This document shows positions 52,404 through 61,055 of a stretch of DNA of 64,000 bases, piece by piece (position 1 is the first letter of the stretch; each line of letters opens with the position of its first letter). This DNA is from Franzmannia qiaohouensis (GTDB lineage: Bacteria; Pseudomonadota; Gammaproteobacteria; Pseudomonadales; Halomonadaceae). The position numbers and the translations under genes are program-made. The notes beneath the pieces are model-generated. The model searched no databases. It was not told where the DNA came from and saw only the letters and a program-made list of their open reading frames with translations. Where the stretch lies: positions 372,001-436,000 of the forward strand of contig NZ_JARWAM010000002.1 in NCBI RefSeq assembly GCF_031451695.1, written 5' to 3'.

Positions 52404-53300
52404 ATGAACACTTTCCAGTCGTGCGATATTGGCTTAGGAGAGCCCATATATGAGTCTATTTGCGTTGACCCTAAATGTAGTTTCTATTGGCACTGCCATG
52501 ACTTTCCTCATGAAATAGCCAGGTGGAATTATCATCCTGAATACGAGCTTCACCTCATTAGAGAATCATGTGGAAATTACTTCGTTGGCGATTATATGGG
52601 ACGCTTCCAAGCTGGAAACTTGGTACTGATAGGCCCCAACGTTCCCCATGCTTGGTATAGCGACATCGAGCATGACTGGGAGTTGATAGAAGGGCGTGAC
52701 GTTGTTCTACAGTTCAGCGGTGGGTGGATTGAGAACATGGTAGCTTTATGTCCCGAACTTCGCTGCCTGATACCACTTCTGAAAGATGCCTCGCGTGGTG
52801 TCGAGTTCTGCGGACAAGAGAGCGAAGAATGTGCCCGTATGCTGATCGAAATGGAGGGATATGACGATTCAGCTAGGCTGCTGACCATGCTGACGATTCT
52901 ACGCCGCCTGTCGCGAAGCCAGTACATATTATTAGCCAGCCCAGAGTATGATGCAACAGAACAAGGAGCGGCGACGGAAATGGTCGATGCGGCACTTTGC
53001 CACATACACAACCATTTCAATGAAGAGCTGAAGATGTCGAGTCTTGCCTCCTCTTTCGGCATGACGCCTTCATCTTTTTCGAGGTTCTTCAAGAACGCCA
53101 CTGGCGATACCTTTGTGGCCTTTGTTCGACGCATTCGAATCATTCATGCCTGCCGACTTCTGGTAGAGAGCGATCACTCTATTGCAGAGATATGCTTTAT
53201 GGTCGGATTCAATAATCTGTCTAATTTCAATCGGCATTTCCGTACACTCAAGGGGATGACACCTCGGGAGTATCAACATAGCGTTAGGGAGATAAAGTAA
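52404..53300 (+). CDS. AraC-family transcriptional regulator
   Basis: A 298-residue regulator. Residues 30-110 form a cupin-like sensor (HPEYELHLI, GRFQAGNLVLIGPNVPHAWY). The C-terminal 100 residues carry two helix-turn-helix motifs (MSSLASSFGMTPSSFSRFF; SIAEICFMVGFNNLSNFNRH). It is divergent from the xylitol-type operon and shares its lower GC content, so it is most likely that operon's activator, responding to the polyol or its ketose. Confidence 0.9.
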   Translation: MNTFQSCDIGLGEPIYESICVDPKCSFYWHCHDFPHEIARWNYHPEYELHLIRESCGNYFVGDYMGRFQAGNLVLIGPNVPHAWYSDIEHDWELIEGRDVVLQFSGGWIENMVALCPELRCLIPLLKDASRGVEFCGQESEECARMLIEMEGYDDSARLLTMLTILRRLSRSQYILLASPEYDATEQGAATEMVDAALCHIHNHFNEELKMSSLASSFGMTPSSFSRFFKNATGDTFVAFVRRIRIIHACRLLVESDHSIAEICFMVGFNNLSNFNRHFRTLKGMTPREYQHSVREIK

Positions 53301-53417
53301 TACTGGGAGAGCATAACCAAATGGCACGCCCTCGCGCTCGTGCCAGTTTATTTCATGCATCACCTTGGCGCCCGCTAAGGGGGCATATAAAATAGTTCCC
53401 GGCCATGACATGGCCAC

Positions 53418-53583
53418 TGTTCTCAGGGCGGGGTGAAAGTCCCCACCGGCGGTGAAAGCGCTCCTTGTGAGAGCGGCTCAAGCCCGCGAGCGCCCGGTAT
53501 CGGCGGCACACCGCCACTATCGGGGTCAGCAGATTCGGTGAGACTCCGAAGCCGACGGTGATAGTCCGGATGGAAGAGAACGG
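53418..53583 (+). promoter_or_regulatory. FMN riboswitch (RFN element)
   Basis: The conserved blocks of the FMN aptamer occur in order: TCTCAGGGCGGGGTGAAAGT, CCCCACCGGCGGTGA, a variable stem, GGTCAGCAGATTCGGTGAGA, CCGAAGCCGACGGTGATAGT and CCGGATGGAAGAGAA. It ends 105 bases before ribH. Downstream, a CCTCG near 53627 could pair with CGAGG in the ribosome-binding site region near 53678. Control may thus act on translation, but the platform is not certain. Confidence 0.96.
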
Positions 53584-53688
53584 CACCTTAGACGGGATCG
53601 ACGTGTACTCGCGGCCAGCGCCGCGTGCCTCGACGTCTCGGCATGGGTTCCGCATGCCCTGATTCTGGTAACTTTTTCGAGGAAGACC

Positions 53689-54171
53689 ATGAATCAGCCC
53701 AAGATGAATCATTCCCCCCGTATTGCCTTTATCCAGGCCAGCTGGCATAGCGAGATCGTCGGTCAAGCCCGCGAAGCCTTCATTACCACTCTCGCCGAGC
53801 AGCATGGCATTGAGGCCGCTCGAGTCGACGTCTTCAGCGTCGCCGGCGCCTATGAGATCCCGCTACAGGCCAAGCTGCTGGCCAATAGTGGCCGCTATGC
53901 CGCCATCGTGGGTGCCGGCTTGGTGGTCGACGGCGGTATCTATCGTCACGACTTCGTCGCCCAGGCAGTGATCGACGGCATGATGCGGGTCCAGCTGGAC
54001 ACCGAAGTGCCAGTGCTCTCCGTGGTGCTGACTCCACACCACTTCCACGAACATGCCACGCATAGCGATTTCTTCCACAAGCACTTCGTGGAAAAAGGGC
54101 GCGAAGCAGCCAACGCCTGTGCCATGACCCTGGAGAACCACCGCGAGGTGCGCAAGTTGTACGCGGACTGA
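53689..54171 (+). CDS. ribH: 6,7-dimethyl-8-ribityllumazine synthase, type II (RibH2)
   Basis: A 160-residue lumazine synthase resembling the decameric RibH2 of Brucella and rhizobia: FIQASWHSEIVGQAREAF, FSVAGAYEIPLQAKLL, GAGLVVDGGIYRHDFVA and LTPHHFHEHATHSDFF. It joins an amino-ribityl uracil and a four-carbon unit from ribulose 5-phosphate in the last-but-one step of riboflavin synthesis. It is alone behind an FMN riboswitch instead of in a rib operon, next to an erythritol-type locus whose dehydrogenase uses FAD. Confidence 0.92.
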   Translation: MNQPKMNHSPRIAFIQASWHSEIVGQAREAFITTLAEQHGIEAARVDVFSVAGAYEIPLQAKLLANSGRYAAIVGAGLVVDGGIYRHDFVAQAVIDGMMRVQLDTEVPVLSVVLTPHHFHEHATHSDFFHKHFVEKGREAANACAMTLENHREVRKLYAD

Positions 54172-54180
54172 TGCCGTTGC

Positions 54181-54205
54181 CATGGCGCTCCCCAGGAGCG
54201 CCATG
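54181..54205. terminator. Hairpin between convergent ribH and eryB-like genes
   Basis: CATGGCGCTCC and GGAGCGCCATG pair perfectly over 11 bases around CCA. No T-tract follows on either strand, so termination is uncertain, but the position between two convergent stops fits a bidirectional barrier. Confidence 0.5.
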
Positions 54206-54227
54206 ATGTTCGACGCGTCAGGAGACG

Positions 54228-55793
54228 CTACGGCTGGGGCATCTCTTGCATCCTGGCCGTTGCTTGCCACACCGCCATACGCTCGACCATCCACGTTTCC
54301 AAGCGTCTGGCGTCATCATCACTCATTACCAGCCCAAGCTTGGTGCGCCGCTCGAGAATATCCTCGGCACAGCACGCCCACTCCCGTTCGATGATATACT
54401 CCACCTCGCAGGCGTAGAGGTCCGCCCCGAAATGCTCGCCTAGGCCCGCATAGTTCTGCGCATTACCCAATATCTGGCGAGTCAGGGTGCCATAGAGCCG
54501 TGCATAACGCCTGAGCGTTGCCTGTTCCAACCAGGGATAATTCCGCTCGAGGCCTAGCAGAAAGGCATCGAAATCCGCACCGGGGATATCGCCGCCGGGT
54601 AGCGGTACCGAGGTGTTCCATGAGCCGCCCATGTGGGGGAAATAGGACTTGAGCTTTTCCAGGCCATGTTCGGCCAGCTTGCGGTAGGTGGTGATCTTGC
54701 CGCCGAATACCGACAGCAAGGGCGTCTGGCCATTGTCGTCGGAGACATCGAAGACATAGTCCCGGGTCACCGCCGACGGGTTCTCCTGAGCATCATCGAA
54801 CAACGGGCGAATGCCGGAAAAGCTCGTCAGGATGTCATCCTGGGTATAGGGAGTGACGAAATAGCGATTGACCACTCCTAACAGGTAGTCGATCTCACTT
54901 TGATCGACGGCGACGTCGTCCGGCGCTCCTTCATAGACGATATCGGTGGTGCCCACCAACAACTTGTCGTCCTCGTAAGGGTTGACGAAGATCACCCGCT
55001 TGTCGTCGTTCTGCAGCAGATAGGAGTTGGCCGTCGTGTAGCGCTTGGGCAGCACGATATGGCTGCCCTTGACCAGCTTGACCCTATCCTTGCTCTGTTG
55101 TTGAAAGGCTCCCGTGAGCACCTCCCCCACCCAAGGCCCGGCGGCATTGACGATCGCCCTGGCGCGCAGTCGGATGACCTCGTCGCCATCGCCGTGAGCG
55201 CTGCGACGCGTTAGCTCGACCTGCCAATGACCCCCGTGGCGCATCGCGGAGGTACACGCCGTGCGGGTATAGACCTTGGCGCCGAGGCGCTGGGCATCCA
55301 ACGCATTGAGTATCACCAGACGGGCATCATCGACCCAACAGTCGGCATACTCGAAGCCCTTGGGAAATTCATCCTTGATCGCCTGCCCTTCCGGGCAGCG
55401 CAGCATGTCCAGGCTGCGACTGCCGGGCAGCAGGTCATCCTTGCCCCCCAAGTGGTCGTACAGGAACAATCCCGCACGGATCAGCCAGGCAGGACGCTGC
55501 TCAGGGCTGTGCGGCAGAACAAAACGCATCGGCCAGATGATATGCGGCGCCTTCTTCAACAGCACGCTGCGCTCGCGCAGTGCCTCGCGCACCAGGCGGA
55601 ATTCGTAGTACTCCAGATAGCGCAACCCACCATGTACCAGCTTACCGCTGCGCGATGATGTGCCCTGAGCCAGATCGTCCTTTTCACATAGCGCCACGGA
55701 CAGGCCACGGCCCGCCGCATCCTGAGCGAAGCCGGCACCATTGATACCGCCGCCGATCACCAACAGGTCATAGTGAGGTTCTTGCTCGCTCAT
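54228..55793 (-). CDS. eryB: Erythritol-phosphate dehydrogenase EryB (GlpD-like, FAD)
   Basis: A 521-residue FAD-dependent polyol-phosphate dehydrogenase of the GlpD family: FAD site DLLVIGGGINGAGFAQDAAG, then SSRSGKLVHGGLRYLEYYEF and NAAGPWVGEVL, with a C-terminal helical domain (LYACEVEYIIEREWACCAED). In isolation it could be GlpD. Beside an EryA-type kinase and EryD-type regulator, with no glpF/glpR, EryB is more likely: oxidation of L-erythritol 4-phosphate to L-3-tetrulose 4-phosphate. AAGGAG eight bases before 55793 decides the start. Confidence 0.82.
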   Translation of the reverse strand: MSEQEPHYDLLVIGGGINGAGFAQDAAGRGLSVALCEKDDLAQGTSSRSGKLVHGGLRYLEYYEFRLVREALRERSVLLKKAPHIIWPMRFVLPHSPEQRPAWLIRAGLFLYDHLGGKDDLLPGSRSLDMLRCPEGQAIKDEFPKGFEYADCWVDDARLVILNALDAQRLGAKVYTRTACTSAMRHGGHWQVELTRRSAHGDGDEVIRLRARAIVNAAGPWVGEVLTGAFQQQSKDRVKLVKGSHIVLPKRYTTANSYLLQNDDKRVIFVNPYEDDKLLVGTTDIVYEGAPDDVAVDQSEIDYLLGVVNRYFVTPYTQDDILTSFSGIRPLFDDAQENPSAVTRDYVFDVSDDNGQTPLLSVFGGKITTYRKLAEHGLEKLKSYFPHMGGSWNTSVPLPGGDIPGADFDAFLLGLERNYPWLEQATLRRYARLYGTLTRQILGNAQNYAGLGEHFGADLYACEVEYIIEREWACCAEDILERRTKLGLVMSDDDARRLETWMVERMAVWQATARMQEMPQP

Positions 55794-55823
55794 CCACATA
55801 TCTCCTTTCCGGGCACGCCGGGA

Positions 55824-57434
55824 TCAGAATTCGGCTGTGACGCGCTCGAAGTGGCGCCAGAAGCCATCGGCATTGGCATAGGAGCGGCGATAGACACCGA
55901 ACAACCGCTCGTAGAGGTTCTGCAGATCGGGATCGGGCATTACCCTCTCCTCGGCGAGGAAAGGCGTCACCCAGGTGCCACAAGCCTCGGCCAGATCACG
56001 CTGATGACCGAGGCACAGGCTGGCCACCATGGCCGCCCCAGCGGCTCCGGTCTCCTCCCGAGTCAGCGTACGTACCGGCACGCCCATGACCGACGCGAGG
56101 ATGCTGCACATAGTGCGCGATCGAGCCGCACCGCCAGTCAGGCGCAGCTCTTCCGGATGGGCTTCCAGGGCGTGGTAACAATCCCGGGCAGCGAACGCGA
56201 CGCCTTCATAGATGGCTCGCACCATATGCAGCTGGTGGGTATCGCTGCTGAGCCCGAGGAACTGGGCGCGGGCACGGGGGTTGAAGAAAGGGCCGCGCTC
56301 ACCATTGGTACAGATGAAAGGGTGATAGATGACCCGTCCGGGCTCAGTCTTGGCCAGCGCCGTGTCCAGGCGTGGCAACAGGTCGTCCGGGTCGAGCGGC
56401 GCTTCCCCCAAGGTAGTAAGCAGCTGATTCAAACCCTTGAGGAACCACTCCAGATTGAGCGTCGCTGCCATGTTGGAGCACAGCTGCACCCAGGTACCCG
56501 GGGCCACGCAGGGCATGGTGTAGCAGGACTGATTACTGAGCACGATGTCGCGCACGTCTTCACGTGCACACAGATGGGCACCGGTAGTGCCGATGATACT
56601 GCAGGCCACCCGCTTGCCCGGCTCATAGACACCGGCCCCCAGGGCGGTGGCGAGCATGTCCACCGGCGCCAGCACCACTGGCGTTCCAGGCGCAATGCCG
56701 ATGGCGCGCGCAACTTCGCCAGCGAGCGGCGCGTATTCACGGCTGCCGTCGACGATGGGCGGCAGTAGACCTCGATAACGGCCCAAACCAAAGTGCTCCA
56801 GCACCTCTTCCGAATAGTCGCCAGTGCGATAATCGCCATAGGTCCACAGCGCCTCGGCCGGATCCGTGGCTCGCTCACCGGTCAAGCGGAAATAGAGCCA
56901 ATCCTTGCAGTGAAAGATCGTGGCCGCCCGGGCCAGGCGTTCCGGCTGATTGGCTTCTAGCCAGGCCAGCTGCCCGCTCTGAACTGACTGATTGAGCCCG
57001 GTGCCGGTACACCGGTATGTTTCGGGGCCAGTACGGGTGGCGCGCCAGTGGGAGACGATCTCGCTGGAGCGGTTATCGAGCCACAGCAGGGCATCGCCCA
57101 CCGGATGGCCATCGGCGTCAATGATCCAGGTCCCATCCCCCTGACCGGTGACGGCAATCGCTGCGATCCGGGGTGCCAGTTCGGGGTATGCGGTGACCAG
57201 GCTCGTCAGCGTCGTTACGGCCGCGTCCCAGGTCTCCTCCAACCCCTGCTCGACACCGCCATCTGCACGCTGCCTCAAACGATTACCACAGTGGGTCTTG
57301 GCCAGCTCCCGGCCCTGGCGATCGAAGGCCACCGCCTTGATCACGGAAGTCCCGGCATCCAGGCCGATGATCACCTCACCGGCATCCTCCGATGGAGGGC
57401 TGGGGAACGGGGTCCCCGAAGCAGTTGTTGGCAT
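55824..57434 (-). CDS. eryA: Erythritol kinase EryA (FGGY family)
   Basis: A 536-residue FGGY kinase: VIIGLDAGTSVIKAVAFD, VTGQGDGTWIIDADG, the catalytic Asp in VVLAPVDMLATALGAGV and a C-terminal GGAARSRTMCSILA. Its length and ITGQGDG-type motif match EryA of Brucella and rhizobia. It would phosphorylate erythritol to L-erythritol 4-phosphate. The start at 57434 follows GGAG; the frame continues upstream into the regulator gene without a better start. It lies between the regulator and eryB, all leftward. Confidence 0.83.
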   Translation of the reverse strand: MPTTASGTPFPSPPSEDAGEVIIGLDAGTSVIKAVAFDRQGRELAKTHCGNRLRQRADGGVEQGLEETWDAAVTTLTSLVTAYPELAPRIAAIAVTGQGDGTWIIDADGHPVGDALLWLDNRSSEIVSHWRATRTGPETYRCTGTGLNQSVQSGQLAWLEANQPERLARAATIFHCKDWLYFRLTGERATDPAEALWTYGDYRTGDYSEEVLEHFGLGRYRGLLPPIVDGSREYAPLAGEVARAIGIAPGTPVVLAPVDMLATALGAGVYEPGKRVACSIIGTTGAHLCAREDVRDIVLSNQSCYTMPCVAPGTWVQLCSNMAATLNLEWFLKGLNQLLTTLGEAPLDPDDLLPRLDTALAKTEPGRVIYHPFICTNGERGPFFNPRARAQFLGLSSDTHQLHMVRAIYEGVAFAARDCYHALEAHPEELRLTGGAARSRTMCSILASVMGVPVRTLTREETGAAGAAMVASLCLGHQRDLAEACGTWVTPFLAEERVMPDPDLQNLYERLFGVYRRSYANADGFWRHFERVTAEF

Positions 57435-57483
57435 TGGCGTTCTCCATGTTGTTTTTATCGTCTGGCGGAGCAGTACAGTGAGT

Positions 57484-58497
57484 TCAGTCTGCTGCCTCCA
57501 GAATCCGGCGAGCGACCACCTCATCGGTAATCAACCCCTTGAGCAGTCCCGCCTTGAGCACTGCGGTGATGGCCTCAGCCTTCTCTTCGCCACAGGCCAC
57601 TGCCACGATGTGGTGGTTCCTCAACTGCGCAAGCGACAGCCCCAGGGCGCGCTCATTGGTGGGGCTCTCCACGAGCTCACCACGGGCATCGAGGAACTGG
57701 CCCAGAATCTCGGCCACGGCTCCAGCCTCACGCAGGCTTGCGGCATCGTGCTGGTCGATCTCGCCCAGCTCCATCAGCAGCGAATGGCCCATATCGGGTA
57801 CTGCCCCCAATCCCACCATGGTCAGATCGGCCTCTACGGCGATGCCGATGACGTCCTGAACACTGCGCTGGGCCATCAATACATCGCGATGCTCGGCGGT
57901 GTCGGCGAAAAGCGGCACCGGCAGTAGATAGCCCTCGCCCCCGGTCTTATCGACCAGGCGATGAATGACGTCATAGGGATTGAGCGACATCTTGCGCACC
58001 ACGCTGCCGAGTACCGGCACCATGCGTACCGAGGAGCAGTCCATCACCGGCAAGCAGTTGACCATTTCCGATAGACTGCGCCCCCACCCCAGCCCCAGCA
58101 CCTCGACGTCTCCGGAGTCGAGCCGTGACTTGAGATAGTGAGCGGCGGCACGCCCCAGATTGGTCTGAGGGTTCTTGGCCTCGGCCGGCAGCGCCGGGAC
58201 CACGATGCAGGTCTCGAGTCCTGACCTCTCCTTGAGCCCGTCTTCGAGGCGAAGCAAGTCCTCGGGCGAGCCTTCGATGAAGACGGTCACCGCCCCCATG
58301 TCGTGAGCCATGGCCACCAGCCGGTGAACCTTCATCCGCGATACCCCGAGGCGATTGGCAATATCCGCCTGGGTATAGCCACCGACGTAGGACAGCCAGG
58401 CGGCGCGCAGTGCCAGGTCGGCTTCGCTATGACTCTCAGGTCTCGGTTTCACGTTTTTGCGTCCTGTATTCTTTTGTCGCTTTGAAATTTTGTTCAT
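57484..58497 (-). CDS. eryD: SorC/DeoR-type regulator EryD
   Basis: A 337-residue SorC-family regulator: N-terminal helix-turn-helix (YTQADIANRLGVSRMKVHRL) and a large sugar-phosphate-binding domain (VEVLGLGWGRSLSEMVN; ADLTMVGLGAVPDMG). In Brucella EryD represses the ery operon and is relieved by erythritol or a pathway product. The same gene neighbourhood supports that role here. The ATG at 58497 has no ribosome-binding site; a GTG at 58452 with AGGA before it could be the real start. Confidence 0.82.
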   Translation of the reverse strand: MNKISKRQKNTGRKNVKPRPESHSEADLALRAAWLSYVGGYTQADIANRLGVSRMKVHRLVAMAHDMGAVTVFIEGSPEDLLRLEDGLKERSGLETCIVVPALPAEAKNPQTNLGRAAAHYLKSRLDSGDVEVLGLGWGRSLSEMVNCLPVMDCSSVRMVPVLGSVVRKMSLNPYDVIHRLVDKTGGEGYLLPVPLFADTAEHRDVLMAQRSVQDVIGIAVEADLTMVGLGAVPDMGHSLLMELGEIDQHDAASLREAGAVAEILGQFLDARGELVESPTNERALGLSLAQLRNHHIVAVACGEEKAEAITAVLKAGLLKGLITDEVVARRILEAAD

Positions 58498-58523
58498 TGA
58501 CTGTTAAAAGTAACGTTAGTGAA
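58493..58523. promoter_or_regulatory. Possible EryD operator
   Basis: TTCATTGAC (58493-58501) and GTTAGTGAA (58515-58523) form an imperfect inverted repeat (seven of nine pairs) in the divergent gap between the regulator and the Hyi-like gene. It overlaps the regulator's first ATG, which favours the downstream GTG start. Confidence 0.35.
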
Positions 58524-58581
58524 TCATAGATAGCGCGTCAACGCCATCAACGCCCATACAGGGCCCCTTATGGAGGCCGCC

Positions 58582-59379
58582 ATGCTCAAGTTCGCCGCCA
58601 ATCTCACCTTCATGTTCACCGAGGTGCGTTTTCTCGAACGCTTCGCCCTGGCTCGTGAAGCCGGGTTCCGCTATGTGGAGTTCCACAACCCTTACCCCTT
58701 CTGCGAAGACATCGATGCCGTGCGCGCAGCCGCTGACGCCGCAGGCGTGCGGATCGTCCACTTCAACCTGCCCGGCGGCGACTGGGACGCCGGCGAGCGC
58801 GGCATCGCCGTCCTGCCCGAGAGGCAGGACGAGTTTCGACGTGGCGTGGCGCAGACCATCGCGACCGCACAGCGCCTGGGCTGCCAGCAACTCAACTGCC
58901 CTCTCGGCTACCCCGACGCCAAGACGCCACCCGCCGTACAACACCAGACGCTAGTCGATAACCTGCGGCATGCCGCTCAGGCGACGCAGGACGCCGGCCT
59001 CCTATTGCTGGTCGAGCCGCTGAATCCCATTACCCACCCCGGCTACCCCGTGGTCAACACCTCCCAGGCACTCGACCTGCTCGATGCAGTCGCGCATCCC
59101 AACCTGATGATTCAGCACGACGTCTATCAAATGCAGCGCTCCGAAGGGGAACTGACCGAGACGCTGCGCCGACATCAGGATCGCATCGGTTTCATTCAAC
59201 TGGCCGACAACCCTGGGCGTCACGAGCCAGGTAGCGGAGAGATCAACTACCGTCACCTGTTCGCCGAACTCCAGCGCCTGGGGTTCGACAAGCTGGTGTC
59301 ACTGGAATACAGCCCCCGCAACTCGACCCTCGACTCCCTTGGGTGGATTGAGGAGTACGGCCTGACGCTCGGCCCATAA
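58582..59379 (+). CDS. Hydroxypyruvate isomerase-family TIM barrel, probable tetrulose-phosphate isomerase/racemase
   Basis: A 265-residue xylose-isomerase-like TIM barrel of the Hyi/OtnI family: FAANLTFMFTEVRFLERFA, VEFHNPYPF, LLVEPLNPI with the metal-binding Glu, QHDVYQMQRSEGEL and VSLEYSPR. In the erythritol route a TIM-barrel enzyme (EryC in Brucella) inverts L-3-tetrulose 4-phosphate. This protein is shorter and belongs to another subgroup but occupies the same slot. Hydroxypyruvate isomerase is the alternative. The start at 58582 follows GGAGG. It heads a rightward operon with the isomerase and transporter genes. Confidence 0.8.
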   Translation: MLKFAANLTFMFTEVRFLERFALAREAGFRYVEFHNPYPFCEDIDAVRAAADAAGVRIVHFNLPGGDWDAGERGIAVLPERQDEFRRGVAQTIATAQRLGCQQLNCPLGYPDAKTPPAVQHQTLVDNLRHAAQATQDAGLLLLVEPLNPITHPGYPVVNTSQALDLLDAVAHPNLMIQHDVYQMQRSEGELTETLRRHQDRIGFIQLADNPGRHEPGSGEINYRHLFAELQRLGFDKLVSLEYSPRNSTLDSLGWIEEYGLTLGP

Positions 59380-59395
59380 ACACCGGAGACGACCA

Positions 59396-60208
59396 ATGAC
59401 AACGACACCCTTCTGGGTCGGCACCAGTTGGAAGATGAACAAGACGCTGGGTGACGCCGCTTCCTACTCCGCAGAACTGGTCCGGGCCAGGATTCTAGAC
59501 GATCCACGCCTGCAAGGGTTCGTGATTCCCCCCTTCACGGCCCTGGCGCAAGTGAGCCGCGACCTGACCGCCACCTCGATCCGGGTCGGCGCCCAGAACA
59601 TGCATTGGGCCGATAGCGGCGCCTTCACCGGGGAGGTATCACCGGCCATGGTCAGTGACTGCGGCGCCAGCATCGTCGAGCTGGGCCATAGCGAGCGGCG
59701 CACCTATTTCGCCGAAAACGACGCCGACCTCAACCGCAAGGTCCATGCCGCCTTGGCACATGGCTTGACGCCATTGCTATGCGTCGGCGAAACCGCCGAA
59801 GAAAAGACCCTGGGCGCCGCCGCCGAGACGGTGATTCGCCAATGTCGCATGGCCCTGGCCGGGGTCGCGGAAAGCGATCTTGACCGAGTATTGATCGCCT
59901 ACGAACCGGTATGGGCCATTGGCGAGCAAGGCACCCCCGCCAGTGCCGAGTACGCCGCCTGGATGCATCGTCAAATCCACCAGGCCCTGCCGACCAACTC
60001 CCAGGGGGCGCCCCTGACCGTGCTCTACGGCGGTAGCGTCAATCCCGGCAACTGCGAGGAACTGGCCGCGATACCGGAAATCTGCGGCTTGTTCATCGGG
60101 CGCAGCGCTTGGCAACCCGAGGGGCTGATCGATATCGCCAGCCGCGTGCTCGCGACACGCTTCAAGGCAAGCGAACCCCCCATCTCCGTGGAGCAAACAT
60201 CATGTTGA
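59396..60208 (+). CDS. eryH: Triosephosphate isomerase paralogue (EryH/TpiA2 type)
   Basis: A 270-residue TIM-family isomerase with the catalytic residues in place: Lys in GTSWKMNK, His in VELGHSERR and Glu in IAYEPVWAIGEQGTPAS. The phosphate-gripping LYGGSVNPGN is also present. WKMNKT and the slightly greater length resemble the TpiA2 proteins of rhizobial and Brucella erythritol loci, which isomerise D-3-tetrulose 4-phosphate. The gene follows the Hyi-like gene by 16 bases. A housekeeping tpiA probably exists elsewhere. Confidence 0.85.
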   Translation: MTTTPFWVGTSWKMNKTLGDAASYSAELVRARILDDPRLQGFVIPPFTALAQVSRDLTATSIRVGAQNMHWADSGAFTGEVSPAMVSDCGASIVELGHSERRTYFAENDADLNRKVHAALAHGLTPLLCVGETAEEKTLGAAAETVIRQCRMALAGVAESDLDRVLIAYEPVWAIGEQGTPASAEYAAWMHRQIHQALPTNSQGAPLTVLYGGSVNPGNCEELAAIPEICGLFIGRSAWQPEGLIDIASRVLATRFKASEPPISVEQTSC

Positions 60209-60219
60209 CCTAATCCCTA

Positions 60220-60360
60220 GGCGCTGTCTGAAAAGTCGGCGAGCGAAGGCCAGACAAGGAAAAAATCTGCGAAAAGACGGAGTTTACGGGGTGTAAATGA
60301 GTACTTTGAGCCGATTTTTAACGCCGTATGGCCGAGCGCAGCCAGTTTTCGGACAGTGCC
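60220..60360. mobile_element. MITE-like element, 141 bp
   Basis: The ends are inverted repeats: GGCGCTGTCTGAAAA on the left and the complement of GGCACTGTCCGAAAA on the right, with two mismatches. The element is flanked by TA on both sides (60218-60219 and 60361-60362), fitting a TA target duplication. It has no room for a transposase. It lies in the only long gap of the rightward ery operon and contains several internal short palindromes. It is therefore a non-autonomous element mobilised by an absent transposase. Confidence 0.75.
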
Positions 60361-60405
60361 TAACACCCACTCGCTCAGACATATAACAACAGAGGTCAAA
60401 GCATC

Positions 60406-61044
60406 ATGAGCACATACGCCAGTATCAGTCCGGCACCAGCAAAAAAACGCCGGTATATCGGAGTCGTCGTCGCCAGCGTGCTCATCGGCACCATGGCGTT
60501 GGATACCAAGATCATACCGATAGGCTCGCAAGAGGAGACAGGTTTCTCGGCAGAGCGCTACGGTGCCGAGCAGTTCCCGCTGGTTAGGGAAGACGTCGAG
60601 GCTCGCGCCATTGAGCCTGCCACCTTGATCGCCGAACTGGACACCGACCCACAGGCCGCCGGAGAGCGCTACGGCGTCGCCACCAGTATCGGCCCCATCC
60701 TACCGATCACCTTCAGTGGCGTCGTCGGCGAGGGCCGCAATGGCATCTATGAGATCCAGGTGGCGGAGCTGCCGGACTCACTGACGATCCGCCTTCAAAC
60801 CGGCCCCGCCATCAACGGCACCGACCTGCGCGACGCCACCGGCACCATCGAATTCGGCCAGTTCACCAACCAGATCGAATATCAGGACGCCGGCGCCGCC
60901 ATCAACGACGAGATGAAGAGACAGGTACTCGATGAGATAGACACCAGCGCCCTCTCCGGCGAGCGGGTGACCGCCACCGGTGTGTTCAAGCTGATCAACC
61001 CCGACAACTGGCTGGTGACCCCCGTCAGCTTACAGGTGCAATAA
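60406..61044 (+). CDS. DUF2291-family protein of the sugar ABC cluster
   Basis: A 212-residue protein with one N-terminal transmembrane segment (YIGVVVASVLIGTMALDTKI) and a periplasmic domain: FSAERYGAEQFPLVREDVEA, then a beta-rich part ending ATGVFKLINPDNWLVTPVSL. This matches the DUF2291 family, commonly found next to Rbs-type transporter genes. Function is unknown; a helper of the transporter is likely from position. Eleven bases separate it from the ATPase gene. Confidence 0.8.
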   Translation: MSTYASISPAPAKKRRYIGVVVASVLIGTMALDTKIIPIGSQEETGFSAERYGAEQFPLVREDVEARAIEPATLIAELDTDPQAAGERYGVATSIGPILPITFSGVVGEGRNGIYEIQVAELPDSLTIRLQTGPAINGTDLRDATGTIEFGQFTNQIEYQDAGAAINDEMKRQVLDEIDTSALSGERVTATGVFKLINPDNWLVTPVSLQVQ

Positions 61045-61055
61045 AGGAGAACCCC

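Noticed and set aside
54228..57434. Reading eryA/eryB as glycerol kinase and GlpD
   Set aside because: Both families fit by fold, but the SorC-type regulator, second TIM, Hyi-family barrel and Rbs-type transporter match an erythritol locus, and no glpF or glpR is present. Glycerol cannot be fully excluded.
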